From assembly GCA_003086435.1 (NCBI GenBank), contig QEFD01000231.1:1-34557 (forward strand): 34,557 nucleotides of DNA, given 5' to 3'. The notes below the pieces were generated by a model, which was not told the DNA's origin, made no database searches, and saw only the letters and a list, made by a program, of their open reading frames with translations. This stretch comes from Acidianus hospitalis. GTDB lineage: Archaea > Thermoproteota > Thermoprotei_A > Sulfolobales > Sulfolobaceae. Below are positions 1 to 8,633 of the stretch, piece after piece. Position numbers and translations under genes: made by a program. Numbering within the stretch: the first letter of the stretch is position 1; every line of letters starts with the position of its first letter.

Positions 1-51
1 ACGATATTTAGATTAAAAATAACGAGTAGTTACGTAGAAGCGTTACAGTCT
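1..51. repeat. Left copy of an imperfect direct repeat (pair at 13525-13580)
   Basis: This stretch matches 13525-13580. Ten identical bases (ACGATATTTA) are followed, after a 5-base gap, by 41 aligned bases with 4 mismatches. The best-kept core is TAGTTACGTAGAAGC. The repeat starts at the window edge and may extend further left. In the right copy it abuts a broken permease gene, so it may be the end of a mobile element or a shared gene relic. No transposase is visible beside either copy. Confidence 0.6.
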
Positions 52-127
52 TACTTTCTTAAAACATATTGCGTCTGCACCTTTCCCACATAAGGCATCG
101 TATTTTACGCAACAAAAATTATCATTT

Positions 128-1267
128 TCACTTATCATTTTTGCTAAGTATTTCACTTATCATTCTATTTAAAAATTCTTCCTCGGGCTTATGGATCGTT
201 TCTAGACTTTCTAAAGTCCCGTCTTCATTAACTTTGATCTCCTTGCTTTCAAATAAATCGTTGTCCTTTTTCCTTAACTCATAAACTTTTACATCTCTAA
301 AATAATAGGCAAAAGCTACTGTAAACCATTCACTATGAGTGGTTATAAACATGTTCTTATTATTTACCTTTGAAAGGTATTTCCCAATCTCTATTTGCAT
401 ATCTGTGTGAAGGTTAATCTCAGGTTCTTCAATTATTAAAGTCTTAAGTACAGGATTTTCTACTAACATCTCAATAACGCTTAATTGTGCAACTCCAGTG
501 GAAATAACAGATAATGGGACTTTTTTACCCTTTATTTCTGCACTTAATTTTCCGTTATCTATAGTAAATTTTACTCCGTAAAATTTTTCCTCTATTGGGT
601 AAAGCCATCTCATGAAATCTAAGATTAGAGGCTTATTTTGTGAAGCTACTATGGGAGAATATACGTAGTTAGAAATTAAATTGTTCATGCTAAGTACTGA
701 AATTCTCTCCGTGCTTACAAATGCAATAGGATTATATTTTTCGTAAAATAATTCTAAAACTGCAGAAATTAATAACCTTTTAGCGTTTTCTTCGTCTCCA
801 ATTACAAACAATCTATCATTTGTACGCGAGATAGCAGCTAGCGGACCTTGCGTCTTTTTATATTCAATTTTAATATTTATAGGAGATTCCTTCACTTTAG
901 CATTGACATTATCGTCTGAGCCTATAGTGAGACTAAGTGCGTCGTTCTCTATTACGCATTTATCTTCACCAAATGTTATTAAATTTTTAGGATTTGAAAA
1001 AGTAAGCTCTATGACTTTCTTGTAGTACTCTGAGAGGTCATCTTCAAAATCTTTTAGATTTAATTCTAAATCTGTTATACCTTCTTCAAGTTTAATATTT
1101 ACCTCCTTAGGGATAAATGGCAAAACGTTAATGGGGCCGTAAAGGATATAAAATACAGTTGAGAGAAATGTCTTTCCAGAAGAATTCGGGCCTATTATAA
1201 TTATCTTATCGTTAAAGTCCAAGTCAGCGTAATGAATAGGGCCTAAATTTCTTGCAATAAGCTTCAT
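128..1267 (-). CDS. AAA/ABC-type ATPase of the OLD-like (AAA_15/AAA_21) group
   Basis: A 379-residue cytoplasmic P-loop ATPase. Walker A is GPNSSGKT at residues 26-33. The ABC-like signature region is around VISTGVAQLSVIEML. Walker B with the catalytic glutamate is TLIIEEPEINLH (about 276-287), and a switch histidine sits in ITTHSE (about 309-314). This layout is that of single ATPase domains related to OLD-family and SMC-like proteins, many of which belong to defence or DNA-repair modules. No TOPRIM nuclease domain is fused at the C terminus and no nuclease partner is adjacent. A TATA-like GCTTAAAGT on the minus strand at 1294-1302 lies 31 bp ahead of the ATG, supporting this start. It sits beside HEPN-type genes but is separated by about 240 bp, so probably has its own promoter. 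The target is unknown. Confidence 0.85.
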   Translation of the reverse strand: MKLIARNLGPIHYADLDFNDKIIIIGPNSSGKTFLSTVFYILYGPINVLPFIPKEVNIKLEEGITDLELNLKDFEDDLSEYYKKVIELTFSNPKNLITFGEDKCVIENDALSLTIGSDDNVNAKVKESPINIKIEYKKTQGPLAAISRTNDRLFVIGDEENAKRLLISAVLELFYEKYNPIAFVSTERISVLSMNNLISNYVYSPIVASQNKPLILDFMRWLYPIEEKFYGVKFTIDNGKLSAEIKGKKVPLSVISTGVAQLSVIEMLVENPVLKTLIIEEPEINLHTDMQIEIGKYLSKVNNKNMFITTHSEWFTVAFAYYFRDVKVYELRKKDNDLFESKEIKVNEDGTLESLETIHKPEEEFLNRMISEILSKNDK

Positions 1268-1510
1268 AACTTACCTATAATATATGAATCTCAACTTTAA
1301 GCTTTTTACACAGAGTAATGATTAGTAGTCTTTTATAAGGGCTTTTATTAAAAATCAATTATTTTTATAATATTTAAGCTAGTATTATGAGATATTTAAA
1401 ATAATTTTATTTTTATACACTATTATAGTGTTCTCAAGTTTGCAAGTTATACTCATTTTTAATGGTTAATTATTCGGAGAATATGTTAGATTAACGATAA
1501 TAATTTCATT

Positions 1511-1885
1511 TTAAATTGTATAATTTTTCCTAAATAGGTCATTATTTTTAAGCTCTTTAAGGAGAAGCTTAACCATTTTTATGCATTCCTCGGCTTCCTC
1601 TTTCTTTACTTCTCCGTACTGAGAATTCTTTCTACAATTACTTACAACGTCAAGTTCTCTCCTATTTTCTTTTATGAGATCGTAAAGGCTCTCGTCGTTG
1701 AGCTTTCCTAATAACGTCCTAATATCGTGGGAAGGTACTATTGGTTGTTTAAGCCCTCTCTCGTCAAATATAGACCTGATTAGGAGCTCTGCAGATACCT
1801 GGCATAAGAGGCATGAAACCCTGTATCTACCCTTATTAAATTCCTCAATTGAGGCTTCTAGGAACTCTAAGAATTTATCCATCAT
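1511..1885 (-). CDS. HEPN-domain protein
   Basis: A small helical protein of 124 residues with the HEPN layout: a first helix pair with an SAELLIRSIF segment (31-40), a middle PSHDIRTLL (51-59) and a last helix pair with RKNSQYGEVKKEEAEECIK. HEPN proteins often act as RNA-cleaving toxins or as partners of minimal nucleotidyltransferases. The usual RxxxxH catalytic motif is not intact here: R85 is followed at the His position by Y90 (RKNSQY). It may therefore be non-catalytic, or belong to an HEPN subgroup with tyrosine. The start is supported by a strong GGAGGAG ribosome site 9 nt ahead of the first ATG. That ATG overlaps the TGA of an upstream reading-frame remnant (ATGA), as in an operon whose first gene has decayed. 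Confidence 0.75.
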   Translation of the reverse strand: MMDKFLEFLEASIEEFNKGRYRVSCLLCQVSAELLIRSIFDERGLKQPIVPSHDIRTLLGKLNDESLYDLIKENRRELDVVSNCRKNSQYGEVKKEEAEECIKMVKLLLKELKNNDLFRKNYTI

Positions 1886-2031
1886 CGCCTTATTCTCCTC
1901 CAGGTGCTTAAAGCGTTATTATCAATGATGACCGGAGGAACCTTTAAGTCGGAGAATCCTGGCTTAATGGCGAATGGAGAAGAGCTAAAAGTAACTAATG
2001 CATAGTTCGGGCGAAGAATCTCAATTCGTAG
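1882..2031 (-). pseudogene. C-terminal remnant of a gene once ahead of the HEPN gene
   Basis: Forty-nine codons stay open on the minus strand and end in a TGA that shares ATGA with the HEPN start. The translation contains FAIKPGFSDLKVPPVIID and ends in TWRRIRR, which reads like real protein. It has no ATG, GTG or TTG start and is preceded in frame by TAA and by the TGA of the PaREP1 gene. The natural partner of an HEPN gene is a nucleotidyltransferase, but no catalytic GSxxxG motif is left, so identity is inference. It could also be a chance open frame. Confidence 0.35.
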
Positions 2032-2034
2032 TTA

Positions 2035-2514
2035 TCAATTTAATACCTTACTCAGTATATTATCTATAACCACTAGCAGTTTTAGAATATCTTCTTTGGC
2101 GGATTCATCGTTAATATACTGACTTAATATTGCTTGAGAATCGGGACCGTTGTATTGGTACTGATGAAGAAGTAAAGCTATGTTTGTATAAGTATCAATA
2201 TCTCCACCTATTGTTTGTGCTACAGTTTTTATAAGACTGCTCGGCATTATAGCAATAATCCAATCCGCTTTTTGCACTTTCTTATTGCCTCTTATTTTAA
2301 CCTCTCCTTTGAATTTTTGCATTAGCTTATCTCTATAATCAGTTGCAAATGCTGCAACTAAAGCCTTCCAAGCCTGGTAAACTTTTCCTGCAGCATTACG
2401 TAAAAGTCCTTCTTCCAGGAACCTCCTTGCAATTTCTGCTTCATATTTTGCCTCTAGTAATCTTGCTTTTTTATAATCTTGCATATTAAACCAAGGTTTA
2501 GGCAATTCTTCCAT
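2035..2514 (-). CDS. PaREP1-family protein (HEPN superfamily)
   Basis: 159 residues. The N-terminal half has the PaREP1 pattern: a short ELPKPWFNMQDY lead, a helix with ARLLEAKYEAEIARRFLEEG, then LLRNAAGKVYQAWKALVAA. This family is abundant in crenarchaea, often in multiple copies, and is grouped with HEPN-type helical bundles; its molecular role is not established. A TATA-like element at 2537-2547 lies about 28 bp ahead of the ATG, which fits a leaderless mRNA starting at this codon. It is tandem with the HEPN gene, with a decayed frame between, so this block carries two genes of the same fold class. It is predicted soluble, with no membrane segment. Confidence 0.8.
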   Translation of the reverse strand: MEELPKPWFNMQDYKKARLLEAKYEAEIARRFLEEGLLRNAAGKVYQAWKALVAAFATDYRDKLMQKFKGEVKIRGNKKVQKADWIIAIMPSSLIKTVAQTIGGDIDTYTNIALLLHQYQYNGPDSQAILSQYINDESAKEDILKLLVVIDNILSKVLN

Positions 2515-2536
2515 AAATTTAGTTCTTATGTCTCAA

Positions 2537-2547
2537 GATATAAATAA
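2537..2547 (-). promoter_or_regulatory. TATA box of the PaREP1 gene
   Basis: Minus-strand TTATTTATATC centred about 28 bp before the ATG at 2514. This is the spacing expected for a leaderless archaeal transcript. Confidence 0.6.
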
Positions 2548-3118
2548 TTCCATATGTTGTTTTCCTCTTACTTATTGCGATAGATTTTTCAAGATTTTTC
2601 TTAACCTTAAGTATGATATTCTTTAATACCTTAGTCTTAAAATACCTTTTATGAACTTTAACATTTATCGCGTGCAGAGCTTATTTAACAATAATCTAGC
2701 TATGAGTTGAGATAAATATGCGGTTGTCTATAATGAAGTATCATTGCAATTAGTAGTTGTAGTTCTTACTGTAACTGTGTTTCATTTCTTCATAATAACA
2801 ACATCTTCCCTCCTCTTAATTATATACTCAAATTTACTAAAATCCTTCCTCCTTTGTTGGATTTTTTTTGAATATTTTATTTTTGGTAAAAGTTTCTCTC
2901 AATACTCTAAGGAATTCAAATATTTATATTATTAATTTTCGTGTGATTAAGATAGAGTTGGGTCAAGGAAAATGTGTCCAAATCAGTCACTGCACTATTT
3001 CCCTGTATTCATGACTAGTATTTCTAAGTGGAATTAGATAGCATAAAAGATATTATAATATTAATAGAAGTAAAATCTAATTATGAAATTTTTGTAGATC
3101 AAAATATCTGGTAAAATG
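2548..3118. other. AT-rich spacer without a convincing gene
   Basis: About 570 bp between the divergent PaREP1 and PIN-module promoters. It holds a short partial tandem (AAGATTTTTC near 2584-2605) and a T8 run near 2863. An open frame at 2744-2935 looks like low-complexity hydrophobic noise rather than a gene. No RNA gene or transposase was recognised. Confidence 0.5.
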
Positions 3119-3126
3119 TTTATATA
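3119..3126 (+). promoter_or_regulatory. TATA box of the PIN module
   Basis: TTTATATA lies 30 bp (centre) ahead of the ATG at 3153, giving a leaderless start for the two-gene unit. Confidence 0.7.
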
Positions 3127-3152
3127 TTTATTTGGAATATATGTAGATAGTA

Positions 3153-3851
3153 ATGTTAGAAGTAATATTGAGATCATTCTCAGAATATTCTTCTTCCTTT
3201 GCCGGAGAAGGGTTAAGGAATTTCCCTACGTCCTTAGTTGAAAAGATGAACGAGCATATAATTAAGAATTATGCTAACGAGCTAGTTCAAATTTATGATT
3301 TACTCTTGTCAATTTCCTTAGATCCTAATAAAAAGGATTACCTAGATTCTATAATGCAATTAGAAAGGAAATATGGTAAATTACATGAAGAATTATCTTT
3401 ATACTCTTCAATTCTGGAAAATAATACAAAGATAGTAGATTATAAAAAGATGACGCTAAAAGGGCTAATAAAGTTAATTGAAGGGTTAAATGAAGTAAGA
3501 AAGGAAATCTACGAAAAAGGATTAAAAGGAGAATTTAACCTTAAAGTTCTTCTTTATTACTCCCTTTATTTAGAATATCTCTCTAAAGTTTATTTAAAAG
3601 TTAACGAGATAAAATTGGAAAATCCCAACGCTAAGACCATAAATTCCAAAGAAAAGAATTATTTACATACTGTCAACTTTATTGTTACATTACTAGGCGT
3701 TCCTTTGATTGAGTATGTAACTGACGGAAAGATTTTTCCTTATTTATCTGATCTTAATGGGGTCTTGTTATATGTGTTATCATTAGATGGCCTTAGACCT
3801 TCAACTAGGTCTTTGGGTTATTATATGTTTTCAGAGCTTCATGGTGATTGA
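3153..3851 (+). CDS. Unknown helical protein, partner of the PIN nuclease gene
   Basis: 232 residues, not recognised. It appears soluble and mostly helical, with charged amphipathic helices at about 35-60, 95-125 (KGLIKLIEGLNEVRKEIYEK) and 130-155. A more hydrophobic stretch near 170-210 contains LHTVNFIVTLLGVPLIEYV. The only Cys-like or metal candidates are scattered, and no nuclease or DNA-binding motif is visible. The start follows a canonical TATA box at 3119-3126. Its last 11 bases overlap the start of the PIN gene, so the two are very likely co-transcribed and translationally coupled. Its place ahead of a nuclease suggests an antitoxin, adaptor or sensor subunit, but that is inferred only from position. 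Confidence 0.8.
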   Translation: MLEVILRSFSEYSSSFAGEGLRNFPTSLVEKMNEHIIKNYANELVQIYDLLLSISLDPNKKDYLDSIMQLERKYGKLHEELSLYSSILENNTKIVDYKKMTLKGLIKLIEGLNEVRKEIYEKGLKGEFNLKVLLYYSLYLEYLSKVYLKVNEIKLENPNAKTINSKEKNYLHTVNFIVTLLGVPLIEYVTDGKIFPYLSDLNGVLLYVLSLDGLRPSTRSLGYYMFSELHGD

Positions 3852-4689
3852 TTCGAGTAACAAGGAATATAGCTATTTCTTTGATACCAATATTCTTATT
3901 ATTTGGTTATACGAGAAAAATTCTGACTCGGCAAAACGGTTAAATGAAATTTTAGATAATTCTACTCGTATTAATAGAAATGTACTAACTTACAACTTAG
4001 AGGAACTATACGAAATTATAGGAGATTCATACATTATATTTTACTATATATTAATAAACAAGATATTACCTAGATGGAGTATTAACTCAGTATATGAAAG
4101 AAATAGAATTTTATCTGAAATAGATAATAACTTTGATAAAATTTATGAAGAAGTAGTAAACAAGTACAACATAAATCCTTCCGACATCAGAAAATTTATA
4201 AGTAGATTGTTCTTTAATTTGAATAAGCAGAGAATTGTTTTAATGAACCAATCGGAATTAAAAGATAGATTCACAAACAATTTTGCAAGCGACTTAATTG
4301 ATTATATCTCTGGTATAACAAGGCTTCTAACTAACACTTTTAATGTTGTATCTTTTCCTAAAGTTCTAATGACAGAAGATCTAAATATGGAATTTCAATT
4401 GATAGAAGAAGGAATATCAAGTTACATTAAAGTAGCTGGAAAAGAGCCTAGCAGATACGACCAATTAATTTATAAAACTTTATATCTTCTACTAAAACTT
4501 AATGAATACGACCAAATAGTTTTTATAACTAATGACACAGATTTTGATAGAATGCACAGACGCGTAATTGCACATTTACAAAGAATTTCAAATAGCAACT
4601 CTAAAGCCAGAGACCATGCACTAAGAGTTTTAAACATTTTTAATAGACTAAAAATAAGCAATCTATTTTATCTAACAAGAAATATATGA
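3841..4689 (+). CDS. Large PIN-domain nuclease
   Basis: 282 residues from the ATG at 3841. An in-frame codon 54 bases further up exists, but it lies inside the upstream gene, and MVIDSSNKEYSYFFDTN gives a normal PIN start. Predicted metal-binding acids are all present: D15 in FFDTNILI, E54/E55 in YNLEELYEI, D207 in SRYDQLIYK, and D232/D234 in the C-terminal FITNDTDFDRM. PIN domains cleave RNA using Mg or Mn. This protein is about twice the size of VapC toxins because a long helical insertion (roughly 60-200) separates the second and third acids. No VapB-like antitoxin precedes it; instead it overlaps an unknown 232-residue gene. The C terminus is basic (RMHRRVIAHLQR), which suits nucleic-acid binding. 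It is probably a toxin, defence effector or RNA-processing enzyme. Confidence 0.8.
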   Translation: MVIDSSNKEYSYFFDTNILIIWLYEKNSDSAKRLNEILDNSTRINRNVLTYNLEELYEIIGDSYIIFYYILINKILPRWSINSVYERNRILSEIDNNFDKIYEEVVNKYNINPSDIRKFISRLFFNLNKQRIVLMNQSELKDRFTNNFASDLIDYISGITRLLTNTFNVVSFPKVLMTEDLNMEFQLIEEGISSYIKVAGKEPSRYDQLIYKTLYLLLKLNEYDQIVFITNDTDFDRMHRRVIAHLQRISNSNSKARDHALRVLNIFNRLKISNLFYLTRNI

Positions 4690-5080
4690 AATTTGGTGTA
4701 AGACCTTATTGTAGATAAAGGTGTTAATTTACAAAAAGCGTCTTAATACTATGTTAAAATATTTATATACCTCATAAGAAAATATTCTTATACGTCGGTA
4801 ATTAGCAAACTCTACTGAAGCCATCTCCCTACTTCATAAGAACTAGTCCTTTCTGTCCTTTGTAAGAAAAACTAACTACAGTTAGTACATATAATAGACT
4901 AAAATCTCCTTAGCGTTTAGAATAGCCAAGCACAGTATGAGGATAATAATTTATAGTAAAGCTAAAAATTACTATTAGCCCCATTTTAGCACTTCCTTTA
5001 TCGAGTGCAAGATACTAGCCTTATAGCTTTGCCTTAACGTTATTTATAGAACTGCTTCTAAGACCTTCTTAATTATGAAG
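4690..5080. other. Intergenic region with an orphan promoter
   Basis: 391 bp with no convincing ORF. A good TATA element (TTTATATA, 4762-4769, plus strand) predicts a transcript start near 4790 that leads into no reading frame. A 7-bp inverted repeat, ATAAGAA/TTCTTAT, lies just after the TATA box, and a small one (ACTAAC TACA GTTAGT) lies near 4871-4886. It may hold a small RNA. Confidence 0.35.
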
Positions 5081-5875
5081 TTACTTCTCTTTATAATACT
5101 CTTTAGATGGAAATTTTCCTTCCTTCACTTCTCTTACATATTCTGAGATAGCTTTACTTATTATTTCCTTTAAATCAATGTAAGCCTTAGCAAAGTAGGG
5201 CTTAAAGTCAGACAACCCTAACAAGTCGTGAATAACTAGAATTTGCCCGTCACAATAAGGTCCTGCACCTATGCATATAGTTGGTATCGATAAGCTCTCT
5301 GTTATTCTCTTTGCAATTGATGAGTAAACGTTCTCTATAACTACTGAGAAAACGCCTGCTTCTTCTAGAGCCTTTGCATCTCTTAAAAGTTGTTCTTCTT
5401 CACTTTCAGTCTTTCCTATTGTTCTATACCCTCCTAACCTCAAGAACCTTTGAGGAGTTAGTCCTATGTGGCCCATGACTGGAATTCCAGCTCTCACAAT
5501 TTTCTTTACTACGTCTGAAAACTCTTCCCCGCCTTCAAGTTTTACCGCATCTGCACCGTGCTTTGCAAATAACCCAGCATTTTTTACTGCATCTCCTGTT
5601 TCGTAAGATAGGAAAGGCATATCCGCAACTATTAATTGTCTAGGCTTAGCCCTAACTACTGCGTCTAAATGATGTAACATTTCTTTCATACCTACCTTAA
5701 GCGTATTTTCCAGTCCAAGGACTACCATTGCTAAGGAGTCTCCTACTAGAATGCCGTCTAGCTCAGTGAGGGAAATTATCTTTGCAGTAGGGTAATCATA
5801 AGCTGTGAGCATTGTTATTTTTTCTTTTCTTTCCTTCTTTTTCAAGAAGGACTTGACGGTTATTTTCTCTAACAT
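5081..5875 (-). CDS. panB: 3-methyl-2-oxobutanoate hydroxymethyltransferase
   Basis: 264 residues, the usual PanB length. It transfers a hydroxymethyl group from a methylene-pterin cofactor to 2-oxoisovalerate to make ketopantoate, the first committed step to pantothenate and coenzyme A. Family motifs run through the whole length: TAYDYPTA (24-31), LVGDSLAMV with the Mg-ligand D46, VADMPFLSY with D85, [22 protein letters not shown] with the catalytic Glu region, and [19 protein letters not shown]. The barrel appears complete and intact. The ATG lies 26 bp from a minus-strand TTATTTTTA at 5897-5905. It is divergent from a secreted-protein gene, and the two promoters overlap. No other pantothenate gene is next to it. 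Cytoplasmic. Confidence 0.95.
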   Translation of the reverse strand: MLEKITVKSFLKKKERKEKITMLTAYDYPTAKIISLTELDGILVGDSLAMVVLGLENTLKVGMKEMLHHLDAVVRAKPRQLIVADMPFLSYETGDAVKNAGLFAKHGADAVKLEGGEEFSDVVKKIVRAGIPVMGHIGLTPQRFLRLGGYRTIGKTESEEEQLLRDAKALEEAGVFSVVIENVYSSIAKRITESLSIPTICIGAGPYCDGQILVIHDLLGLSDFKPYFAKAYIDLKEIISKAISEYVREVKEGKFPSKEYYKEK

Positions 5876-5896
5876 AAAAGTATGCTTATCGAGCGG

Positions 5897-5927
5897 ATAA
5901 AAATAATTTATAGGATGAGTTTAAATA
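5897..5927. promoter_or_regulatory. Overlapping divergent promoters
   Basis: Minus-strand TTATTTTTA (5897-5905) fits panB, and plus-strand TTTAAATA (5920-5927) sits 27 bp before the ATG at 5951. The two transcripts would start within about 75 bp of each other, so polymerase or a regulator bound at one could affect the other. Confidence 0.55.
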
Positions 5928-5950
5928 CCCAGAGAAACAAAAGTGACTTA

Positions 5951-6637
5951 ATGGAGAGCAAAGCGATACTACCCTTGCTAATTCTTTTTCTCATATTGTC
6001 TAATCTGGTCTATTCTGATTCACTCTATTATTATCATGGCTCGTCCAATTTTTATACCACGAAAATAATAAAATTTCCTCCATATTTTATAAATATAAGC
6101 GACTATTTTATAATATCTGATTCAACCGCTAATAGTGCAAATAATCTCAGCGTTGATATTACTCAACTCGAGCTTCTTAACTTGTCAGCCTATACTATTC
6201 TAGTTACGCAGTTTAACTTATACGTTCCTAAGGGAGCTAAGATAATTTTTGTTCCAATAGAATACGAAATTTCAGAAATAAATGGCAAATTAGCATTTTG
6301 TAATATATCTTTGGTGTTTTCGTGTAATTCAGGATACTATGTTGTACCTTTAGTAAGTAATGCGAAAATAGACAACGTATCCTATTATTTTACTGTTAAT
6401 TCAAATTTTTACACAGTCAACGTAAGTTGGTCTTTTTCCAATGATTTACTAACATATTTTTCAAAGATTGTATTAATGGTTATAGTACAGATTGGAGGAG
6501 CTAACTACATATATTTCTGGAACATACAAATAGTTGCTAACTTTATAGGCCCTTTCTCTCCTTCAACTCATCTAATAAAGTTGAGTGAGAATTTATGTCC
6601 ATTAAAAGTGGCACAAATCATCTCTTCTTTAATATAA
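5951..6637 (+). CDS. Secreted protein of unknown function
   Basis: 228 residues from the ATG at 5951, chosen because TTTAAATA lies 27 bp ahead; an earlier in-frame ATG at 5882 falls before that promoter. Residues 1-23 (MESKAILPLLILFLILSNLVYS) form a signal peptide. The mature part has many N-glycosylation sequons (NISD, NLS, NVS) and alternating beta-like segments rich in Tyr, Ser and Asn, as in crenarchaeal surface proteins. Unlike the other surface proteins in this window, no C-terminal membrane anchor follows. The last 30 residues (around LSENLCPLKVAQII) look unlike the rest, so the true C terminus may have been lost to a frameshift. No family recognised. Confidence 0.6.
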   Translation: MESKAILPLLILFLILSNLVYSDSLYYYHGSSNFYTTKIIKFPPYFINISDYFIISDSTANSANNLSVDITQLELLNLSAYTILVTQFNLYVPKGAKIIFVPIEYEISEINGKLAFCNISLVFSCNSGYYVVPLVSNAKIDNVSYYFTVNSNFYTVNVSWSFSNDLLTYFSKIVLMVIVQIGGANYIYFWNIQIVANFIGPFSPSTHLIKLSENLCPLKVAQIISSLI

Positions 6638-6930
6638 ACTTTAATCCTCCGGAGTAACTACCTTTTAGTATCCTGTCAATAGCAAATAGTGTTACTACCA
6701 TTACTGGTGTTCATTTAACTGTTTAAAACGGCATTTTAAACTTTTAATAATGTATCTCACTTTTATCTATGACTCCTTTTAGGTAATCTTATAGAGACGA
6801 AAGCTAAATATAAAAATTTAAATTTATTATACTTAATTAAAGTTAAGGAAGAAAGATATAAATATAACCATGGCATATATTGAAATGATAAAAAATTCTT
6901 TCTACTAGAATACAAAAAAGGAACTAATAG

Positions 6931-8448
6931 TTACTCTGGAGGAATTTCCTTATAATTCAAGTCTATGTTTATCCCTTTCCTTAAATTATACTCTTTTGAT
7001 GCTACGTATATTACTATTCCTAAGCCTATTAAACTTAGAACGTAAGCAATGCCAGGCCAGAAAGGTTGTCCATTCGATATTACTCCAAAGTAAGGATTAG
7101 TAAAAGCCTCATAGCCCATGAATATCATAAATGCCGCAGATATTATAGACGATATTAGCATTCCTATCCTCTTTTTACCTTCTAAGCTGAATTTTGCTCC
7201 TGCTAACGAAACTAGGAATAGATAAGCTATTGCTAGAGGAGTGTAAGAATATAATGCTTGTACACCCTCAGGACTTATTATTGGCACTGCTAAGAAAACT
7301 AAAGTAACTGCAAAGTCGAGCAAGTGAGCGTAAACTGGTGAGCTGCTCCTATTAAGCCTGGAGAATATCTCAGGAAATAGTCTATCAAATGAGAACGCAA
7401 ATACATACCTTGCAAATACTATAACTCCGAAAGCCATTACGAAGAATTCCCAACTTATTAATGAAATTCCTATAAACCACTGTAAAGCCTGGTTTCCGGC
7501 TAAGGCAATTGCAACGCTCCAGAAGTTATAAGTTGCAGTAGGGAATAGGCTGAAATTAAAACCGTAACCTCCAGCAATACAGAGTAAATAGAAAGGTACT
7601 GTGATAAGGAAGAGAGTTAATAAACTACCGAGAATTATGTTATATTTTATTCCTCTCTCACTTTTAATTTCAGCAGAAACTGCAGGTCCAGCGTAAAGCC
7701 ATATGTAAGCAAAAGAAGCAAAGTAAGGTATCATGTAAATTGTTGCAGGTAAACTGAAAGTAGGTCCGGTATAAGTTGAGGGAGTAAGATTAAAGTCCGC
7801 TAAGAATGTGGAAATTTTACTGTGGAAATCTGAAACATTTATTCCCACTACTATCATTGAAACTATAGTACCTAGTATTGCTAAAGTACCCAAAGCAGTT
7901 ACGAGAGAGAACCCCCACTTAGGCTTCAAGATATTTATTCCTATTATTATTGCAAAAGCTATTGCTGCAAGAATATAAATTAATATTTCTTGAGTTAATG
8001 TAATAGAGGAGCAATAAGGATTAACGAATACAGTATTAGCTAAATTAAGGAGAGCTTTTTCGTGGTTTAAAGTTCCTATTACTTCAAGTACAGTATTTAT
8101 TGCGGCAACAGAAAAGAAAGCCGAAAGAGCAAAGTAAGGCGGCATGTTAAAGGCTAGAGCAATTCCCATTATGGATCCGATTTTGCCGTTAAGTTTCCTA
8201 CTTAGCCAAACGTAATCTCCACCAGTTCTGTGAATTTCTATTATAAAGAAAGTATATAGAAAAACTAGAGGTAAGGTGATCAAGAAGGTTATAAGTGAAG
8301 CTAACCATAAAACTGCTCCCTTAACTATATAAGGAGATATACCAGTGAATATTGCGAGCCCTGCTCCCATGTTAGCAATATTTAGCATCATAGCGTCTGT
8401 CAAGGAGGCGTTCTTAACTAATCCAGAAGAGTTTCTGACGAATTGCAT
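6931..8448 (-). CDS. APC-superfamily amino-acid permease
   Basis: 505 residues with about 12 membrane helices, the standard length for APC transporters. The N-terminal [16 protein letters not shown] resembles the first-helix substrate-binding loop of the family, and [28 protein letters not shown] is the conserved TM2-TM3 region with the GGDY segment. Other family-like parts are the helix with [19 protein letters not shown] and the following loop [12 protein letters not shown]. It probably takes up amino acids by proton symport across the cytoplasmic membrane; the substrate cannot be told. TTATTTTTAAG-like bases at 8468-8477 form a TATA box 25 bp before the ATG. It stands alone, with a convergent neighbour on one side and a divergent one on the other. 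Confidence 0.9.
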   Translation of the reverse strand: MQFVRNSSGLVKNASLTDAMMLNIANMGAGLAIFTGISPYIVKGAVLWLASLITFLITLPLVFLYTFFIIEIHRTGGDYVWLSRKLNGKIGSIMGIALAFNMPPYFALSAFFSVAAINTVLEVIGTLNHEKALLNLANTVFVNPYCSSITLTQEILIYILAAIAFAIIIGINILKPKWGFSLVTALGTLAILGTIVSMIVVGINVSDFHSKISTFLADFNLTPSTYTGPTFSLPATIYMIPYFASFAYIWLYAGPAVSAEIKSERGIKYNIILGSLLTLFLITVPFYLLCIAGGYGFNFSLFPTATYNFWSVAIALAGNQALQWFIGISLISWEFFVMAFGVIVFARYVFAFSFDRLFPEIFSRLNRSSSPVYAHLLDFAVTLVFLAVPIISPEGVQALYSYTPLAIAYLFLVSLAGAKFSLEGKKRIGMLISSIISAAFMIFMGYEAFTNPYFGVISNGQPFWPGIAYVLSLIGLGIVIYVASKEYNLRKGINIDLNYKEIPPE

Positions 8449-8467
8449 AAGATGAAATTTTATAGAT

Positions 8468-8477
8468 TATTTTTAAG
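8468..8477 (-). promoter_or_regulatory. TATA box of the APC permease
   Basis: The minus-strand reading CTTAAAAATA is centred 25 bp ahead of the ATG at 8448, which supports a leaderless mRNA. Confidence 0.6.
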
Positions 8478-8600
8478 ATTAACTATCGAAAATATGTTCG
8501 GTATAATTCTAAGGCAAAAATTTCTTAATCGAACTTATGCTAATCTATGATCTTGATTTTTAAAGCCTTATATACGATTTTGCGCACTTTATGGACATAA

Positions 8601-8609
8601 AAATTTATT
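8601..8609 (+). promoter_or_regulatory. TATA box of the surface beta-propeller gene
   Basis: AAATTTATT is centred about 29 bp ahead of the GTG at 8634 and favours that codon over the TTG at 8622. Confidence 0.5.
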
Positions 8610-8633
8610 ACCAACGGCGTTTTGTATAAGACA

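Noticed and set aside
2744..2935. 63-codon plus-strand ORF
   Set aside because: Low-complexity hydrophobic sequence without promoter, ribosome site or recognisable domain.
6855..6908. TATA-like GATATAAATATAA followed by a 12-residue frame (ATG at 6870)
   Set aside because: The ATG lies too close to the TATA box to be the leaderless start, and the frame is too short to support as a gene. Kept only as a possible stray promoter.
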